NCBI GenBank assembly: GCA_030603665.1 | Contig: JAUVXJ010000012.1 | Location: forward strand, 1-64,000 | Length of the DNA: 64,000 nt | DNA from: Chloroflexota bacterium | GTDB lineage: Bacteria; Chloroflexota; Anaerolineae; UBA7937; B3-Chlor | Direction: 5' to 3' | Shown: one piece after another, positions 26,650-34,938 of the stretch | Numbering within the stretch: the first letter of the stretch is position 1 | Layout: the number at the start of each line of letters is the position of its first letter | Program-made: the position numbers and the translations under genes | Notes under the pieces: generated by a model | Databases searched by the model: none | What the model saw: only the letters and a program-made list of their open reading frames with translations | What the model was told of the DNA's origin: nothing

Positions 26650-28320
26650 ATGCGGAACAGGCGAAGGGTATTTGTCGTAGCTTGGGATGGGGCGACTATG
26701 GACCTTCTGGGTCCCTGGTGCGACGAGGGCAAACTGCCCGCTTTCCAAGGGGTCCTGGAGAAGGGTGTGCATGGGAAGCTCGCTTCCACCTATCCGCCTC
26801 TGACCGGCCCGGCCTGGGCCTCATTCGTGACTGGGAAATCTCCGGGTAACCATGGTGTTTTCGAGTTCTTCCATCGTCGAGAAGGCAGCTACAGCCAGGT
26901 TCTGAGCGGGCCCGGTTCCGTGAAGGACAGGTCGCTATGGATGCTGCTGAGCGATGCTGGCAGGAAGGTGGGCGTGATGAATGTGCCGCTGACCTATCCT
27001 CCGGAGGAGGTGAATGGCTTCTTCATCACGGGGCTATTGACACCTCGTGACTGTTCTGACTGGGCCTATCCACGGGAACTCATCGACGAACTGGGAGCGA
27101 AAGTCGGCCCATACCTGATTCATCACGATGAGAAATATGCCAAGTCGAACGTAGAGAACCTGCTGGAGGAGCAATATCGCATTCTCAAGAGCAGGACTGA
27201 AGCTGCTCTGTATCTGATGAAGGCCAAGGAATGGGACTTGTTCATGGTGCACTACTACGGCCCCGATCGCATGACCCACGAGTTCTGGCACCTGCTAGAC
27301 CCAACCCATCCTCAGCACGATCCCCAGGAATACCGCAGGTATGGAAATGTGGTGCTGAGCTTCTTTGAGAAGCTGGATGCTGACCTGGGACGACTCATGG
27401 CGGAGCTTCGCGAGGGAGATATCTTGATTGTGATGTCGGATCACGGCATGGGCCGGGTCACGAAGTTCGTCAACGTCAACTCGTGGCTGATGAGAGAGGG
27501 CTTTGTGAGTTTGAAGAGAGATCTCGGGTCCAGGCTCAGATACGCTCTCTTCCGCTCAGGCTTCAACTACTATGCGGTGGGCAGATTTGTGCTCCGAGTC
27601 GGTTGGGGCAAGCAGGCTGTCCAGATGGGTCGAGGAAGACGTCAGGAATTGCAGGAGCAAGTGTTCTTCTCCTTCAGAGACGTGGACTGGTCGAGAACCA
27701 GGGCCTACTCGATGGGCAACTACGGACAGATCTTTGTCAACCTCAGGGGGCGCGAACCGGAGGGATGCGTGAGCCCGGGCAGCGAATACGAGGAGGTACT
27801 CGACGAGTTGACTGACCGGCTGCACAGTCTGGTCGATCCTGAAAGTGGGGAGAGGGTGGTCGAGCGGGTGTTCCGCGCTTGTGAGGTGTACAGCGGGATG
27901 TATGTTGAGAAGGCGCCCGACCTCATGTTCGTCACCCGCGACATGGAGTACAAGGCTCTGGGTCTCTCCGATTTCAACTCGCCGCACGTTCTGGAACCCG
28001 TTTACGGCTGCACCGGCAATCACAGGATGGAAGGCATCCTGGCGGTGCAGGGCAAGGGCGTGATCAAGGAGGGCGCCACGATAGGTGGGGCAGGCATTCA
28101 AGACTTGGCCCCCACCATACTCTATGCATTGGGAGTACCGGTGCCTTCGGATATGGACGGGCAGGTGCTGAAGGGCGTTTTCGCGCCGGAGTTCTTGAGG
28201 GAACACCCTCCGGAATACAGGGAGGCGGAGGATCAGGTACCACTGCCTGAGGAGAGGGTCTATTCCCAAGAGGAGGAGGAAGAACTTGCCAGAAGGCTGA
28301 AGGGTCTGGGTTACGTCTGA
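26650..28320 (+). CDS. Type I phosphodiesterase / alkaline phosphatase superfamily protein, copy 1
   Basis: A 556-residue metal-dependent phosphohydrolase. Asp13 in AWDGAT and Thr52 in PPLTGPAWASF match the first metal ligand and nucleophile of the nucleotide pyrophosphatase/phosphodiesterase family. TGKSPGNHG follows, MSDHGMG gives the Asp-His pair, and GNHRMEG with DLAPTILYALG completes the site. No signal peptide is seen, so it is probably cytoplasmic. Substrates in this family are phosphodiesters, including nucleotide-sugars and lipid phosphates. It forms a coupled cassette with the GT2, DUF2304 and second phosphodiesterase genes that follow. ATG 26650 has AGG at good spacing. The stop overlaps the next start by one base. 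Confidence 0.85.
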   Translation: MRNRRRVFVVAWDGATMDLLGPWCDEGKLPAFQGVLEKGVHGKLASTYPPLTGPAWASFVTGKSPGNHGVFEFFHRREGSYSQVLSGPGSVKDRSLWMLLSDAGRKVGVMNVPLTYPPEEVNGFFITGLLTPRDCSDWAYPRELIDELGAKVGPYLIHHDEKYAKSNVENLLEEQYRILKSRTEAALYLMKAKEWDLFMVHYYGPDRMTHEFWHLLDPTHPQHDPQEYRRYGNVVLSFFEKLDADLGRLMAELREGDILIVMSDHGMGRVTKFVNVNSWLMREGFVSLKRDLGSRLRYALFRSGFNYYAVGRFVLRVGWGKQAVQMGRGRRQELQEQVFFSFRDVDWSRTRAYSMGNYGQIFVNLRGREPEGCVSPGSEYEEVLDELTDRLHSLVDPESGERVVERVFRACEVYSGMYVEKAPDLMFVTRDMEYKALGLSDFNSPHVLEPVYGCTGNHRMEGILAVQGKGVIKEGATIGGAGIQDLAPTILYALGVPVPSDMDGQVLKGVFAPEFLREHPPEYREAEDQVPLPEERVYSQEEEEELARRLKGLGYV

Positions 28321-29096
28321 TGCGGACGGCGAGCCATGACCAGGAACGGCGCATGGGAGATGCTGACAGAGTACTGATTGTGGTCCCCGCCTACAACGAG
28401 GATCAGAATATCGCCGGTGTGATCGCCCGTGTGCAAGAGGTGGTCTCGGGAGCCGACGTCCTTGTGGTGGACGATGGATCGTCCGATGCCACGGGGGTCG
28501 TGGCCAGGGATGCCGGAGCCAAGGTCGTCTCGCTGCCCTTCAACCTGGGCTACGGAGTGGCACTACAGACCGGCTTCAAGTATGCCCTGGAGAGGGGCTA
28601 CGACTACGTGGTCCAGATGGATGCGGACGGCCAGCATGAAGCGTGCTCTGTGCTAGATCTGATCGCCGAGGCACGCAAAGGGACGGCGGATGTTGTCTTG
28701 GGCTCCCGGTTCCTGGGCGCCTCGACTTTCAAACCGAGGTTCGCCAGGAGAGTTGGGATCCTGCTCTTTCGAGCCATTGTCTCGCGAGTTGTGGGGAAGA
28801 GCATCTCCGATCCGACCTCGGGATTCCAGGCGCTCAACAGAAGTGCATTGGAGCTCTATGCCACTGAGGCGTACCCGACTGACTATCCAGACGCAGATGT
28901 CCTGATCATGGCGCACCTGTCGGGGTTCAGGATCACGGAGATCCCCGTGGTGATGTATGCGAGGACGGCTGACCAGAAGTCCATGCATAGCGGCCTCAGG
29001 CCGCTCTACTACGTCTTCAAGATGTTCCTGTCCATCCTGGTGACCTTGATGCGACAGCGGAGGTATGAGGTAGGGAGGGAGCCCGCATGGAAATGA
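28320..29096 (+). CDS. GT2, dolichol-phosphate-mannose-synthase-like
   Basis: A 258-residue GT2. VLIVVPAYNEDQNIAGVI, VLVVDDGSSDATG, FNLGYGVALQTGFKYAL and MDADGQHE are the donor and metal motifs of the DPM1-like group; SDPTSGFQALNR follows. Unlike the other GT2-TM proteins here it has at most one short hydrophobic segment at the C-terminus. Its membrane partner is probably the DUF2304 protein encoded next, whose start lies inside this gene. It likely makes a polyprenyl-phosphate sugar. ATG 28320 overlaps the phosphodiesterase stop (TGATG). A start at the internal ATG (MGDADRVLIV) is less likely given the coupling. Confidence 0.88.
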   Translation: MRTASHDQERRMGDADRVLIVVPAYNEDQNIAGVIARVQEVVSGADVLVVDDGSSDATGVVARDAGAKVVSLPFNLGYGVALQTGFKYALERGYDYVVQMDADGQHEACSVLDLIAEARKGTADVVLGSRFLGASTFKPRFARRVGILLFRAIVSRVVGKSISDPTSGFQALNRSALELYATEAYPTDYPDADVLIMAHLSGFRITEIPVVMYARTADQKSMHSGLRPLYYVFKMFLSILVTLMRQRRYEVGREPAWK

Positions 29097-29461
29097 AGCC
29101 TCGGTTTCTGGCCCTTGCCATCAGCGTCTTGTTGGTGGTTCTCATCGTCGAGCTCGTGCGACGCCGCAGGCTGCGCGAGGAGTACTCGTGGTTGTGGTTG
29201 TCGCTGAGCCTGGCCATGTTTGTGCTTGCCGTATGGCCCGGGTTGCTCGACTTCATCACGGACTTGATAGGCGCGGTGCTGTCCACCTCCACGTTGTTTT
29301 TCTTTGCCCTCGTGTTCCTGATCCTGATCAACGTCCAGTTCTCGGTGGAAATCTCCTCCATGAGGACACAGGTCAAGAACCTGGCGCAACAGATGGCCCT
29401 TCTTCAGAATACCATCGAAGAAGGCTCCGCGCAGGCTGAGGTCCAGGATGATGCCGGCTAG
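29087..29461 (+). CDS. DUF2304 family membrane protein
   Basis: A 124-residue protein. It has three hydrophobic helices (about 8-25, 37-58, 64-87), a YSWLWLSLSLAMF core typical of DUF2304, and a C-terminal coiled-coil-like tail (MRTQVKNLAQQMALLQNTIE). DUF2304 genes are regularly found next to DPM1-like GT2 genes and are thought to anchor or assist them; that is the arrangement here, with a 10-base overlap. The stop overlaps the next phosphodiesterase by 14 bases. Family function has not been shown biochemically as far as I know. Confidence 0.87.
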   Translation: MEMKPRFLALAISVLLVVLIVELVRRRRLREEYSWLWLSLSLAMFVLAVWPGLLDFITDLIGAVLSTSTLFFFALVFLILINVQFSVEISSMRTQVKNLAQQMALLQNTIEEGSAQAEVQDDAG

Positions 29462-31145
29462 CACGAGTCAGGGCGTGCCGGCAGTGGAGCGGCGAGTCTT
29501 CGCCCTTGGTCTAGATGGGGCGACGCTGGATCTGATTCGCCCCTGGGCTGCTGAGGGCAAGCTGCCCACGTTCGCCCGCATCTTGAAGGAGGGCAGCCAC
29601 GGCAGGTTGATGTCCACCATCCCGCCAGTCACGGGCCCTGCGTGGGTGTCTTTCATGACGGGAAGGAACCCGGGCAAGCATGGGGTCGGCGACTTCCTCC
29701 AGAGGACGTCTGGTGGGTATCGGCGCGCTTTGGTGGATTCGAGCAGCATTAAGGCCGAACCATTCTGGGTCACGGCCGGTCGCTGGGGAAAGAAGGTGGG
29801 CGTGCTGAATGTGCCTGTCACCTACCCGCCATATGAAGTGAATGGGATCCTGGTCTCGGGCCTACTGACCCCCAGGAGCAGCGTGAGATTCACCTACCCT
29901 GAGGGCCTGGCTCAAGAAATCGAACAAGCCGTGGGCCGCTACAGGGTCAACCTCGATCACTTCTACGCCAAGGGAAATGCGGATCGCTTTCTGACCGACG
30001 TGAGCTCGCTAATCGACGAGCGAACCCGAGCCGCTGAGTACTTGATGGACAGATACGAGTGGGATTTCTTCATGGTCCACTACATCGCCACTGATTGGGT
30101 TCAGCATTTCCTGTGGCACTGTATGGACCGTACACATCCGCGCTTCGATGAGGCCGAGGCTGAACTCCACGGAGATGCCATCTTGAAGGTCTACCAGCGG
30201 ATCGATGCTGCCCTGGGCGAATTGATGTCGCGACTGGATCGAAACACGCTTCTACTGGTGATGTCCGATCACGGCTTCGGCCCGTTCCACAAGTACGTCT
30301 ATCTGAACAACTGGCTGTTGCAGAACGGACTGCTCTCTCTGAAGAAGGGGCCTTCCACTCGCCTCAAGTACCTACTCTTTCGTTTGGGCCTCACTCCATC
30401 GACGCTGTATCGGGCGCTTGCCAGACTGATGCTGGTCAAGGTGGCCTTCAAAGCAAGCAAGAAGCAGCGTTACGATCTCCTAGGTACCTTTTTCCTGTCT
30501 GGAAGAGACATCGATTGGGGAAAGACCAAGGCCTACTCGTCTGGCAATGTAGGACAGGTGTTCATTAATGTGAAGGGTAGGGAATCCCAGGGTGTGGTAG
30601 AGCTGGGACGCGAGTATCAAGAATTGAGGGAGCAGATCATCTCCATGCTCGGTGACCTGACGGATCCGGATACAGGTAACCAGGTGATGGAGCACATCTA
30701 TCGGCGCGAAGAAGTGTACAGCGGACCCTATGTGGACCAGCTGCCCGACATACTCCTGCTGCCACGCAATCTTGAGTACATCGCGACTGGCCTATCAGAG
30801 TTCGTGTCGAACGCTGTGATAGCTCCAAGTTTCGCATACAGTGGTACCCACAGGATGTATGGCACCTTCATGTTGTGGGGCGACGGAGTGAAGGAGGGGC
30901 TGACGGCCGAGGATGCCGCGATCATCGACATGGCACCCACCATACTTCATTTGCTTGGCCTGCCTGTTCCTCGGGACATGGACGGCAGAGTTCTGACGGG
31001 GTTACTGGATGAAGAGTTCGCCGCCGCTAGGCCGGTGCGCTATAGCGATGAGGAAGGGGTGCCTGGAATCTCCGGGACCGGACTGTCTGAAGAAGAGGCT
31101 GAGGAAGTGAAGGACAGGCTGAGGAGCCTCGGGTACGTGACCTAG
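29448..31145 (+). CDS. Type I phosphodiesterase / alkaline phosphatase superfamily protein, copy 2
   Basis: A 565-residue paralogue of the protein at 26650. GLDGATLD holds the first Asp (residue 23), PPVTGPAWVSF the nucleophile Thr62, MSDHGFGPF the Asp-His pair, and SGTHRMYG with DMAPTILHLLG the last ligands. The catalytic set looks complete. The C-terminus (LSEEEAEEVKDRLRSLGYV) matches the ending of copy 1 (RRLKGLGYV), so the two share a short tail motif. No signal peptide. The two copies bracket a GT2-DUF2304 pair in one coupled run, so they may hydrolyse the nucleotide-sugar or polyprenyl-phosphate-sugar made there. ATG 29448 overlaps the DUF2304 gene. Confidence 0.85.
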   Translation: MMPASTSQGVPAVERRVFALGLDGATLDLIRPWAAEGKLPTFARILKEGSHGRLMSTIPPVTGPAWVSFMTGRNPGKHGVGDFLQRTSGGYRRALVDSSSIKAEPFWVTAGRWGKKVGVLNVPVTYPPYEVNGILVSGLLTPRSSVRFTYPEGLAQEIEQAVGRYRVNLDHFYAKGNADRFLTDVSSLIDERTRAAEYLMDRYEWDFFMVHYIATDWVQHFLWHCMDRTHPRFDEAEAELHGDAILKVYQRIDAALGELMSRLDRNTLLLVMSDHGFGPFHKYVYLNNWLLQNGLLSLKKGPSTRLKYLLFRLGLTPSTLYRALARLMLVKVAFKASKKQRYDLLGTFFLSGRDIDWGKTKAYSSGNVGQVFINVKGRESQGVVELGREYQELREQIISMLGDLTDPDTGNQVMEHIYRREEVYSGPYVDQLPDILLLPRNLEYIATGLSEFVSNAVIAPSFAYSGTHRMYGTFMLWGDGVKEGLTAEDAAIIDMAPTILHLLGLPVPRDMDGRVLTGLLDEEFAAARPVRYSDEEGVPGISGTGLSEEEAEEVKDRLRSLGYVT

Positions 31146-31158
31146 GCCGGGACTTCGC

Positions 31159-32256
31159 ATGAGGATATGCTACTTCGGCAATCAACTGGGGTTCATTAGC
31201 GGAAGCCACAAGTACGTGCTGGGTCTGGCCAAGAGGTTCATGGCGGAAGGCCATGAGGTCACTGTGGTCACCAAGGGCAGGGACCGCAGAGTATCCGTGC
31301 TGGAGGGTGTGAGATACGAGGCCGTGTCTCTGGAGAGCAGGGAGACCTTCGGCAGCTACTTCGTGGAATTCCCCCTGCAGTCTCTCGCCCACTTCGCCAC
31401 ACACCGAGATTACGACATCATCCACAGCATGGCCAGCTACCACCTCTTCGCTGGCCTGGCCAGGCTGGTGGGTGCAGTGGCAAGAACCCCAATCGTGTAC
31501 GGAGTGGTATCACCGGCGAGTCGTGCTCTGAACCTGTTGGGTTTTACCAGGCTGATTTGTGCCAGCAGGAGCATCGCGGCGCAACTGGGAGAGAAGGCGG
31601 TGTTCATACCCCACCACGTCGATGTCGCGAGCTTCCAGACTGCGGCTCGCTACGACTATGCACAGGATGGGTACTTCACCGTTGGCAGCATGGGCTCCCC
31701 AGCTTCGAGAAGGGGTTTCGAACATCTGATCAGGGCCATGCCATTGGTCTTGGAGAGATGCCCAAATACCCGCTTCGTGCTGGCCATTGACCACCCACAG
31801 ATCAAGTATCGGCCCAAGTTGCAGCGCAGGCTGGAGCAACTCGTCAAGCTGATCGAGCGCAGCGGAGTGTCCGATAGTGTCAAGGTGGTCGGTGAAGTTG
31901 ATGTTCCCACGTTCCTTAACTCCCTCGATGTCTTCGTCTACGCCGTGCAGACCACGAAAGGGATGATTGACATCCCTCCCACGGTGCTGGAGTGCCTGGC
32001 GGCGGGGTGTGCCCTGGTCACCACCCCTAGGGGCGGCATTCCTGAAGTGGTGCGCGACCACGAAAATGGCGTAATGGTTGACAAGTACGATGATCCTCAG
32101 GCCTACGCTGAGAAGATCGTAGAGCTGATTGAGAACAGAGACCTTCTGCGGAAGCTCCGCGACAACGCTCGCCGCAGCGTGGAACCCTATGACGTGAGCG
32201 CCGTGGCACCGCAGGTCATGAGGGTGTACGAGGACGTGGTGAATTGCAGGAAGTAG
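31159..32256 (+). CDS. GT4-type glycosyltransferase
   Basis: A 365-residue GT-B enzyme. ICYFGNQLGFISGSHKYVLG is the N-terminal loop; FTVGSMGSPASRRGFEHLI starts the nucleotide-binding domain and IDIPPTVLECLAAGCALVTT is the donor-binding region with its Glu. GGIPEVVRDHENG is a textbook GT4 segment. It should act in the cytoplasm on the glycan; substrate unknown. ATG 31159 lies 13 bases after the phosphodiesterase stop. The next gene begins within its last codons, so both are coupled. Confidence 0.84.
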   Translation: MRICYFGNQLGFISGSHKYVLGLAKRFMAEGHEVTVVTKGRDRRVSVLEGVRYEAVSLESRETFGSYFVEFPLQSLAHFATHRDYDIIHSMASYHLFAGLARLVGAVARTPIVYGVVSPASRALNLLGFTRLICASRSIAAQLGEKAVFIPHHVDVASFQTAARYDYAQDGYFTVGSMGSPASRRGFEHLIRAMPLVLERCPNTRFVLAIDHPQIKYRPKLQRRLEQLVKLIERSGVSDSVKVVGEVDVPTFLNSLDVFVYAVQTTKGMIDIPPTVLECLAAGCALVTTPRGGIPEVVRDHENGVMVDKYDDPQAYAEKIVELIENRDLLRKLRDNARRSVEPYDVSAVAPQVMRVYEDVVNCRK

Positions 32257-33269
32257 AAGGCCAACGCCCCCCGGCCAGATTCGGGGGAAAGACCTATCGA
32301 AGGGTGCTATCGGTTCTGGGCATTCTGGCCTTCGGGGCCATTCTCTACTACGGAGGCGTGGAGGCCCTTCGTCAGGTAGCTCGACTGAATCCCCTGTACC
32401 TGGCCTGCGCGTTTCTTGGGGCGGCTCTGGCAGCCTTTGTGACCTCCGTGAGGTGGGGTCTGATAGTCGATGCACTTGAAGGCCGCAAAGCCCACAGCAA
32501 GCTCCAATACTTCTACTACGTGATGATGGGAAAGATGTCCAGCACGCTCGTCTCTCAGTACGTGGGTGACTATGGTGTCAGGCCGCTGGCCCTCAAGGCC
32601 TCAAGCGATACGAGCATGGGCCGGGCCTTCTACTCGGTTCTAGTGGACAGGTTCTTTGACCTGATGCTCTCCCTCCTGTTTCTCGTTCCTGGGCTGCTGT
32701 ACCTTGGAGGACTCATCTCACCGGAGGTGCTGGCTCTGTTGATCATCTTGTTGGTGGGAGGCTACTGGGCTGTCATGGCGAAGAACCATCACCTCGTTTC
32801 TCGGTTGCTTGGTATGGTCGCCGGTGCGGTGGGCGGGCTGAGTCCAAAGATGCCTCGGCTGGGAGGGGTACTAGCTAGGGTGGCAAGCACTCTGGAGGGT
32901 GCCCAGATGGGGTTCGAACAGGTCGGCCGGAGGTGCATCAATTCGGCGAACTTGTTGACTCTGTGCAGATACCTGGCGATGGCACTTCGCGCTTACTTCC
33001 TCTCCCTCGCTCTGGGCCTCTCCATTCCCTTCTGGCTGATCTTCTTGGCGGTCGGACTGGTGAGATTCGCGCTTCTCTTCGCCGTTGCCCCAGGCAGACT
33101 GGGCGTGCTGGAGGTCGGATGGTACGGAGTCCTCGCTCTGGGTGGGGTGGAGACTTCGGCCATTCTCCCGTTCTTGATCGCGTTGAGGGTGTACGGCTTG
33201 GTGTTCAACGCGGTGCTAGCTCTGGGAGCTCATCTAGCGGTGTCTCTCAAGTCGCGCGCAGCAGCATAA
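32244..33269 (+). CDS. UPF0104 / lysylphosphatidylglycerol synthase TM-like protein
   Basis: A 341-residue polytopic protein with about eight hydrophobic helices. MMGKMSSTLVSQYVGDYGVR is the family's central charged loop and VAPGRLGVLEVGWYGVLAL is the C-terminal Gly-Leu-Gly-x-x-Glu version of the conserved motif. It is the second of three family members in the window. A flippase-like or lipid-transport role is inferred only from family and neighbours. The start is TTG 32244, inside the end of the GT4 gene, with no strong ribosome site. It is the last gene of its run; a 390-base gap follows. Confidence 0.8.
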   Translation: MQEVEGQRPPARFGGKTYRRVLSVLGILAFGAILYYGGVEALRQVARLNPLYLACAFLGAALAAFVTSVRWGLIVDALEGRKAHSKLQYFYYVMMGKMSSTLVSQYVGDYGVRPLALKASSDTSMGRAFYSVLVDRFFDLMLSLLFLVPGLLYLGGLISPEVLALLIILLVGGYWAVMAKNHHLVSRLLGMVAGAVGGLSPKMPRLGGVLARVASTLEGAQMGFEQVGRRCINSANLLTLCRYLAMALRAYFLSLALGLSIPFWLIFLAVGLVRFALLFAVAPGRLGVLEVGWYGVLALGGVETSAILPFLIALRVYGLVFNAVLALGAHLAVSLKSRAAA

Positions 33270-33453
33270 GACACGCTGGAACTCCTCTGGCGACGGCACT
33301 GCTCTGGGTGCTTCGGGATGACCGTCATCCGGTGTGCTGGGTGAGTCCCTCGACTCCACTCGCGATACGCCCAACATGCTGTTGTTGAACGCTGCCACAA
33401 CCGATCTCATGAACGCTCCGCTGTTGATCTTTTTCTATACGCGCCACCTGGTC

Positions 33454-33459
33454 TATAAT
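33454..33459 (+). promoter_or_regulatory. Candidate -10 box (TATAAT) for the GT2-acyltransferase unit
   Basis: A perfect TATAAT. No good -35 lies at 16-18 bases; the nearest, TTGATC (33424-33429), is 24 bases away and a T-rich tract (33429-33436) sits in the -35 zone. There is no TG extension. Without a proper -35 the site is uncertain, but its position in a gene-free region supports it. Confidence 0.35.
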
Positions 33460-33484
33460 CCGGGGAGTTGGCTGGAGAGCTTAC

Positions 33485-33522
33485 CTGGGATGGCGCTGAT
33501 GCGCGACTCCCATCCCAGCGCC
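33485..33522 (+). promoter_or_regulatory. Mutually exclusive inverted repeats in the leader
   Basis: CTGGGATGG (33485-33493) and CCATCCCAG (33510-33518) form a perfect 9-bp stem. GGCGCTG (33492-33498) and CAGCGCC (33516-33522) form a second, perfect 7-bp stem that shares bases with the first, so both cannot form at once. They lie 26 bases downstream of the candidate -10 box. They could be a leader RNA switch or an operator; no ligand or protein is known. Confidence 0.3.
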
Positions 33523-33659
33523 CTGGCTGGTTCATGGACCACTGACGGCATATTCCTGCGCGCGTGGGGTCCACTCCAGGTTGGTGAGTGTGGCTCTTGA
33601 CTGATAGATCGGTGCCCTGGTTTGGGGCATCGTACGACGGCTTTGGTGGGGACGAGTGC

Positions 33660-34394
33660 ATGACTGCGCCCTTAGTTGATCTAAGCCTGGTGCTGGCCTG
33701 CTACAATGAGGAACTGGTCATCGAGGAAAGTGTGGCCCGGATCATCGAGGTACTGGACAACACGCGGTATTCCTATGAGATTATCTTCGTGGATGATTGC
33801 AGCCTAGACCGAACGCGGGAGCTGATCGACGAGGTCATCGATCGGTATCCAGACAACAGAATGTCCAGGATGTTCCACGAGCATAACAAGGGTAGAGGCG
33901 GCACCGTCAGTGATGGGATTCGAGCTGCCGAAGGCGAAGTGGTTGGCTTCATAGACATCGATCTGGAGGTGCACGCTCGCTACATGCCTTCGTGCGTCCA
34001 GGCGGTGATCGACGGGGCGGACATCGCCGTGGGGCGCAGGGTCTACAAGTTGAACCTGCGCTCGTTGGATAGGTACGTGCTGAGCACCGGGTACGTCTGG
34101 CTGGTACGTCGGCTGCTGGGGGTGGACCTGAACGACACGGAGACAGGGTATAAGTTCTTCAGGCGCGAACGCATACTGCCGGTCCTAGATGAGATAGAAG
34201 ATCTGCGCTGGTTCTGGGACACAGAGGTGATGGTTCGTTCCTACTACAAACAGCACCAGATTGTGGAGATTCCTTGCCTCTTTCTCCGGCGTTTCGACAA
34301 GCCCTCCACCGTGAGTCCCCTGGCTGATACGGTGGACTATTTTCGAAAGCTCTGGCGATTCAGAAAGACGGTCAATAACGAGCTGGCACATTGA
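33660..34394 (+). CDS. GT2 glycosyltransferase, DPM1-like
   Basis: A 244-residue GT2. LSLVLACYNEELVIEESV, IIFVDDCSLDRT, HNKGRGGTVSDGIRAAEG and FIDIDLEV follow the DPM-type order, with IDLEV in place of DADLQ: the D-x-D is kept as Asp-Ile-Asp. NDTETGYKFFRR is the usual downstream motif. No membrane helix is evident. It probably makes a polyprenyl-phosphate sugar or adds a sugar to an inner-face acceptor. ATG 33660 has a purine-rich site (GGGGACGAG) ahead and begins right at the conserved N-terminus; an upstream in-frame start at 33588 would add a 24-residue tail of no clear homology. Confidence 0.84.
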   Translation: MTAPLVDLSLVLACYNEELVIEESVARIIEVLDNTRYSYEIIFVDDCSLDRTRELIDEVIDRYPDNRMSRMFHEHNKGRGGTVSDGIRAAEGEVVGFIDIDLEVHARYMPSCVQAVIDGADIAVGRRVYKLNLRSLDRYVLSTGYVWLVRRLLGVDLNDTETGYKFFRRERILPVLDEIEDLRWFWDTEVMVRSYYKQHQIVEIPCLFLRRFDKPSTVSPLADTVDYFRKLWRFRKTVNNELAH

Positions 34395-34936
34395 AGGCAC
34401 TTCGAGAGATCGGCATCAGAAAGGCCATCAGGTTTGGCGCGGGCACGGTGTTGCTCGTCCTGTTTCGCTTGATGATCTTCCCGCCTTTGCGAACGGCTTT
34501 CCTGCGGTTGGTCGGCGTCAAGATCGGAACAAACGTCACCATCCACGCCGTGAGATTCTTCAATTTGTACCGAAGGGGCTTCGCTGGCCTGAGAATCGGC
34601 GACAACTGCTTCATCGGTGACGACACCCTCATCGACCTGGCGGACGAGATAGCCCTGGAAGACGACGTGACACTCGCGGAGAGGGTCTCGATCTTGACCC
34701 ACTTGAACGTCGGCTTGAAGGATCACCCGCTCCAGAGGTACTTCCCTTCGTACTCGAAGGAGGTCTTACTAAAGAGAGGGTGTTTCGTGGGCACGAATGC
34801 CACCATACTCCCCGGTGTGACCATTGGGGAGTGCGCTTTCGTGGCAGCGGGCGCAGTTGTCACCAAGGACGTGCCCTCGCACCACGTCGTTGGTGGCGTG
34901 CCCGCACGCACTTTGCGCGTCCTGGAAGCGGAATAG
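34391..34936 (+). CDS. Hexapeptide-repeat acyltransferase
   Basis: A 181-residue left-handed beta-helix protein. An N-terminal hydrophobic segment is followed by hexapeptide repeats (VKIGTNVTIH, LRIGDNCFIGDDTLIDL, IALEDDVTLAERV) and the C-terminal GCFVGTNATILPGVTIGECA and VPSHHVVGGVPAR typical of maltose/galactoside acetyltransferases. The His in ILTHLN would be the catalytic base. It likely O-acetylates a sugar of the glycan, using acetyl-CoA. TTG 34391 overlaps the GT2 stop. Two bases separate its stop from the methyltransferase start. Confidence 0.87.
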   Translation: MKALREIGIRKAIRFGAGTVLLVLFRLMIFPPLRTAFLRLVGVKIGTNVTIHAVRFFNLYRRGFAGLRIGDNCFIGDDTLIDLADEIALEDDVTLAERVSILTHLNVGLKDHPLQRYFPSYSKEVLLKRGCFVGTNATILPGVTIGECAFVAAGAVVTKDVPSHHVVGGVPARTLRVLEAE

Positions 34937-34938
34937 TC

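Larger units (their letters stand above)
33270..33659. other. Intergenic region with a -10 box and overlapping inverted repeats
   Basis: No convincing gene lies in these 390 bases; an 88-codon open frame has no recognisable motif. A -10 box at 33454-33459 and a pair of overlapping inverted repeats (33485-33522) are described separately. The GT2 start at 33660 ends the gap. The layout suggests a new transcription unit with a leader of about 190 bases. Confidence 0.45.

Noticed and set aside
33334..33600. An 88-codon open frame in the gap before the GT2 gene
   Set aside because: No motif or ribosome site, and it runs over the -10 box and inverted repeats, so leader DNA is the simpler reading.
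34780..34938. Upstream extension of the methyltransferase at 34939
   Set aside because: The extra 53 residues are encoded inside the acyltransferase gene in another frame and lack similarity to methyltransferases; ATG 34939 starts at the conserved segment.
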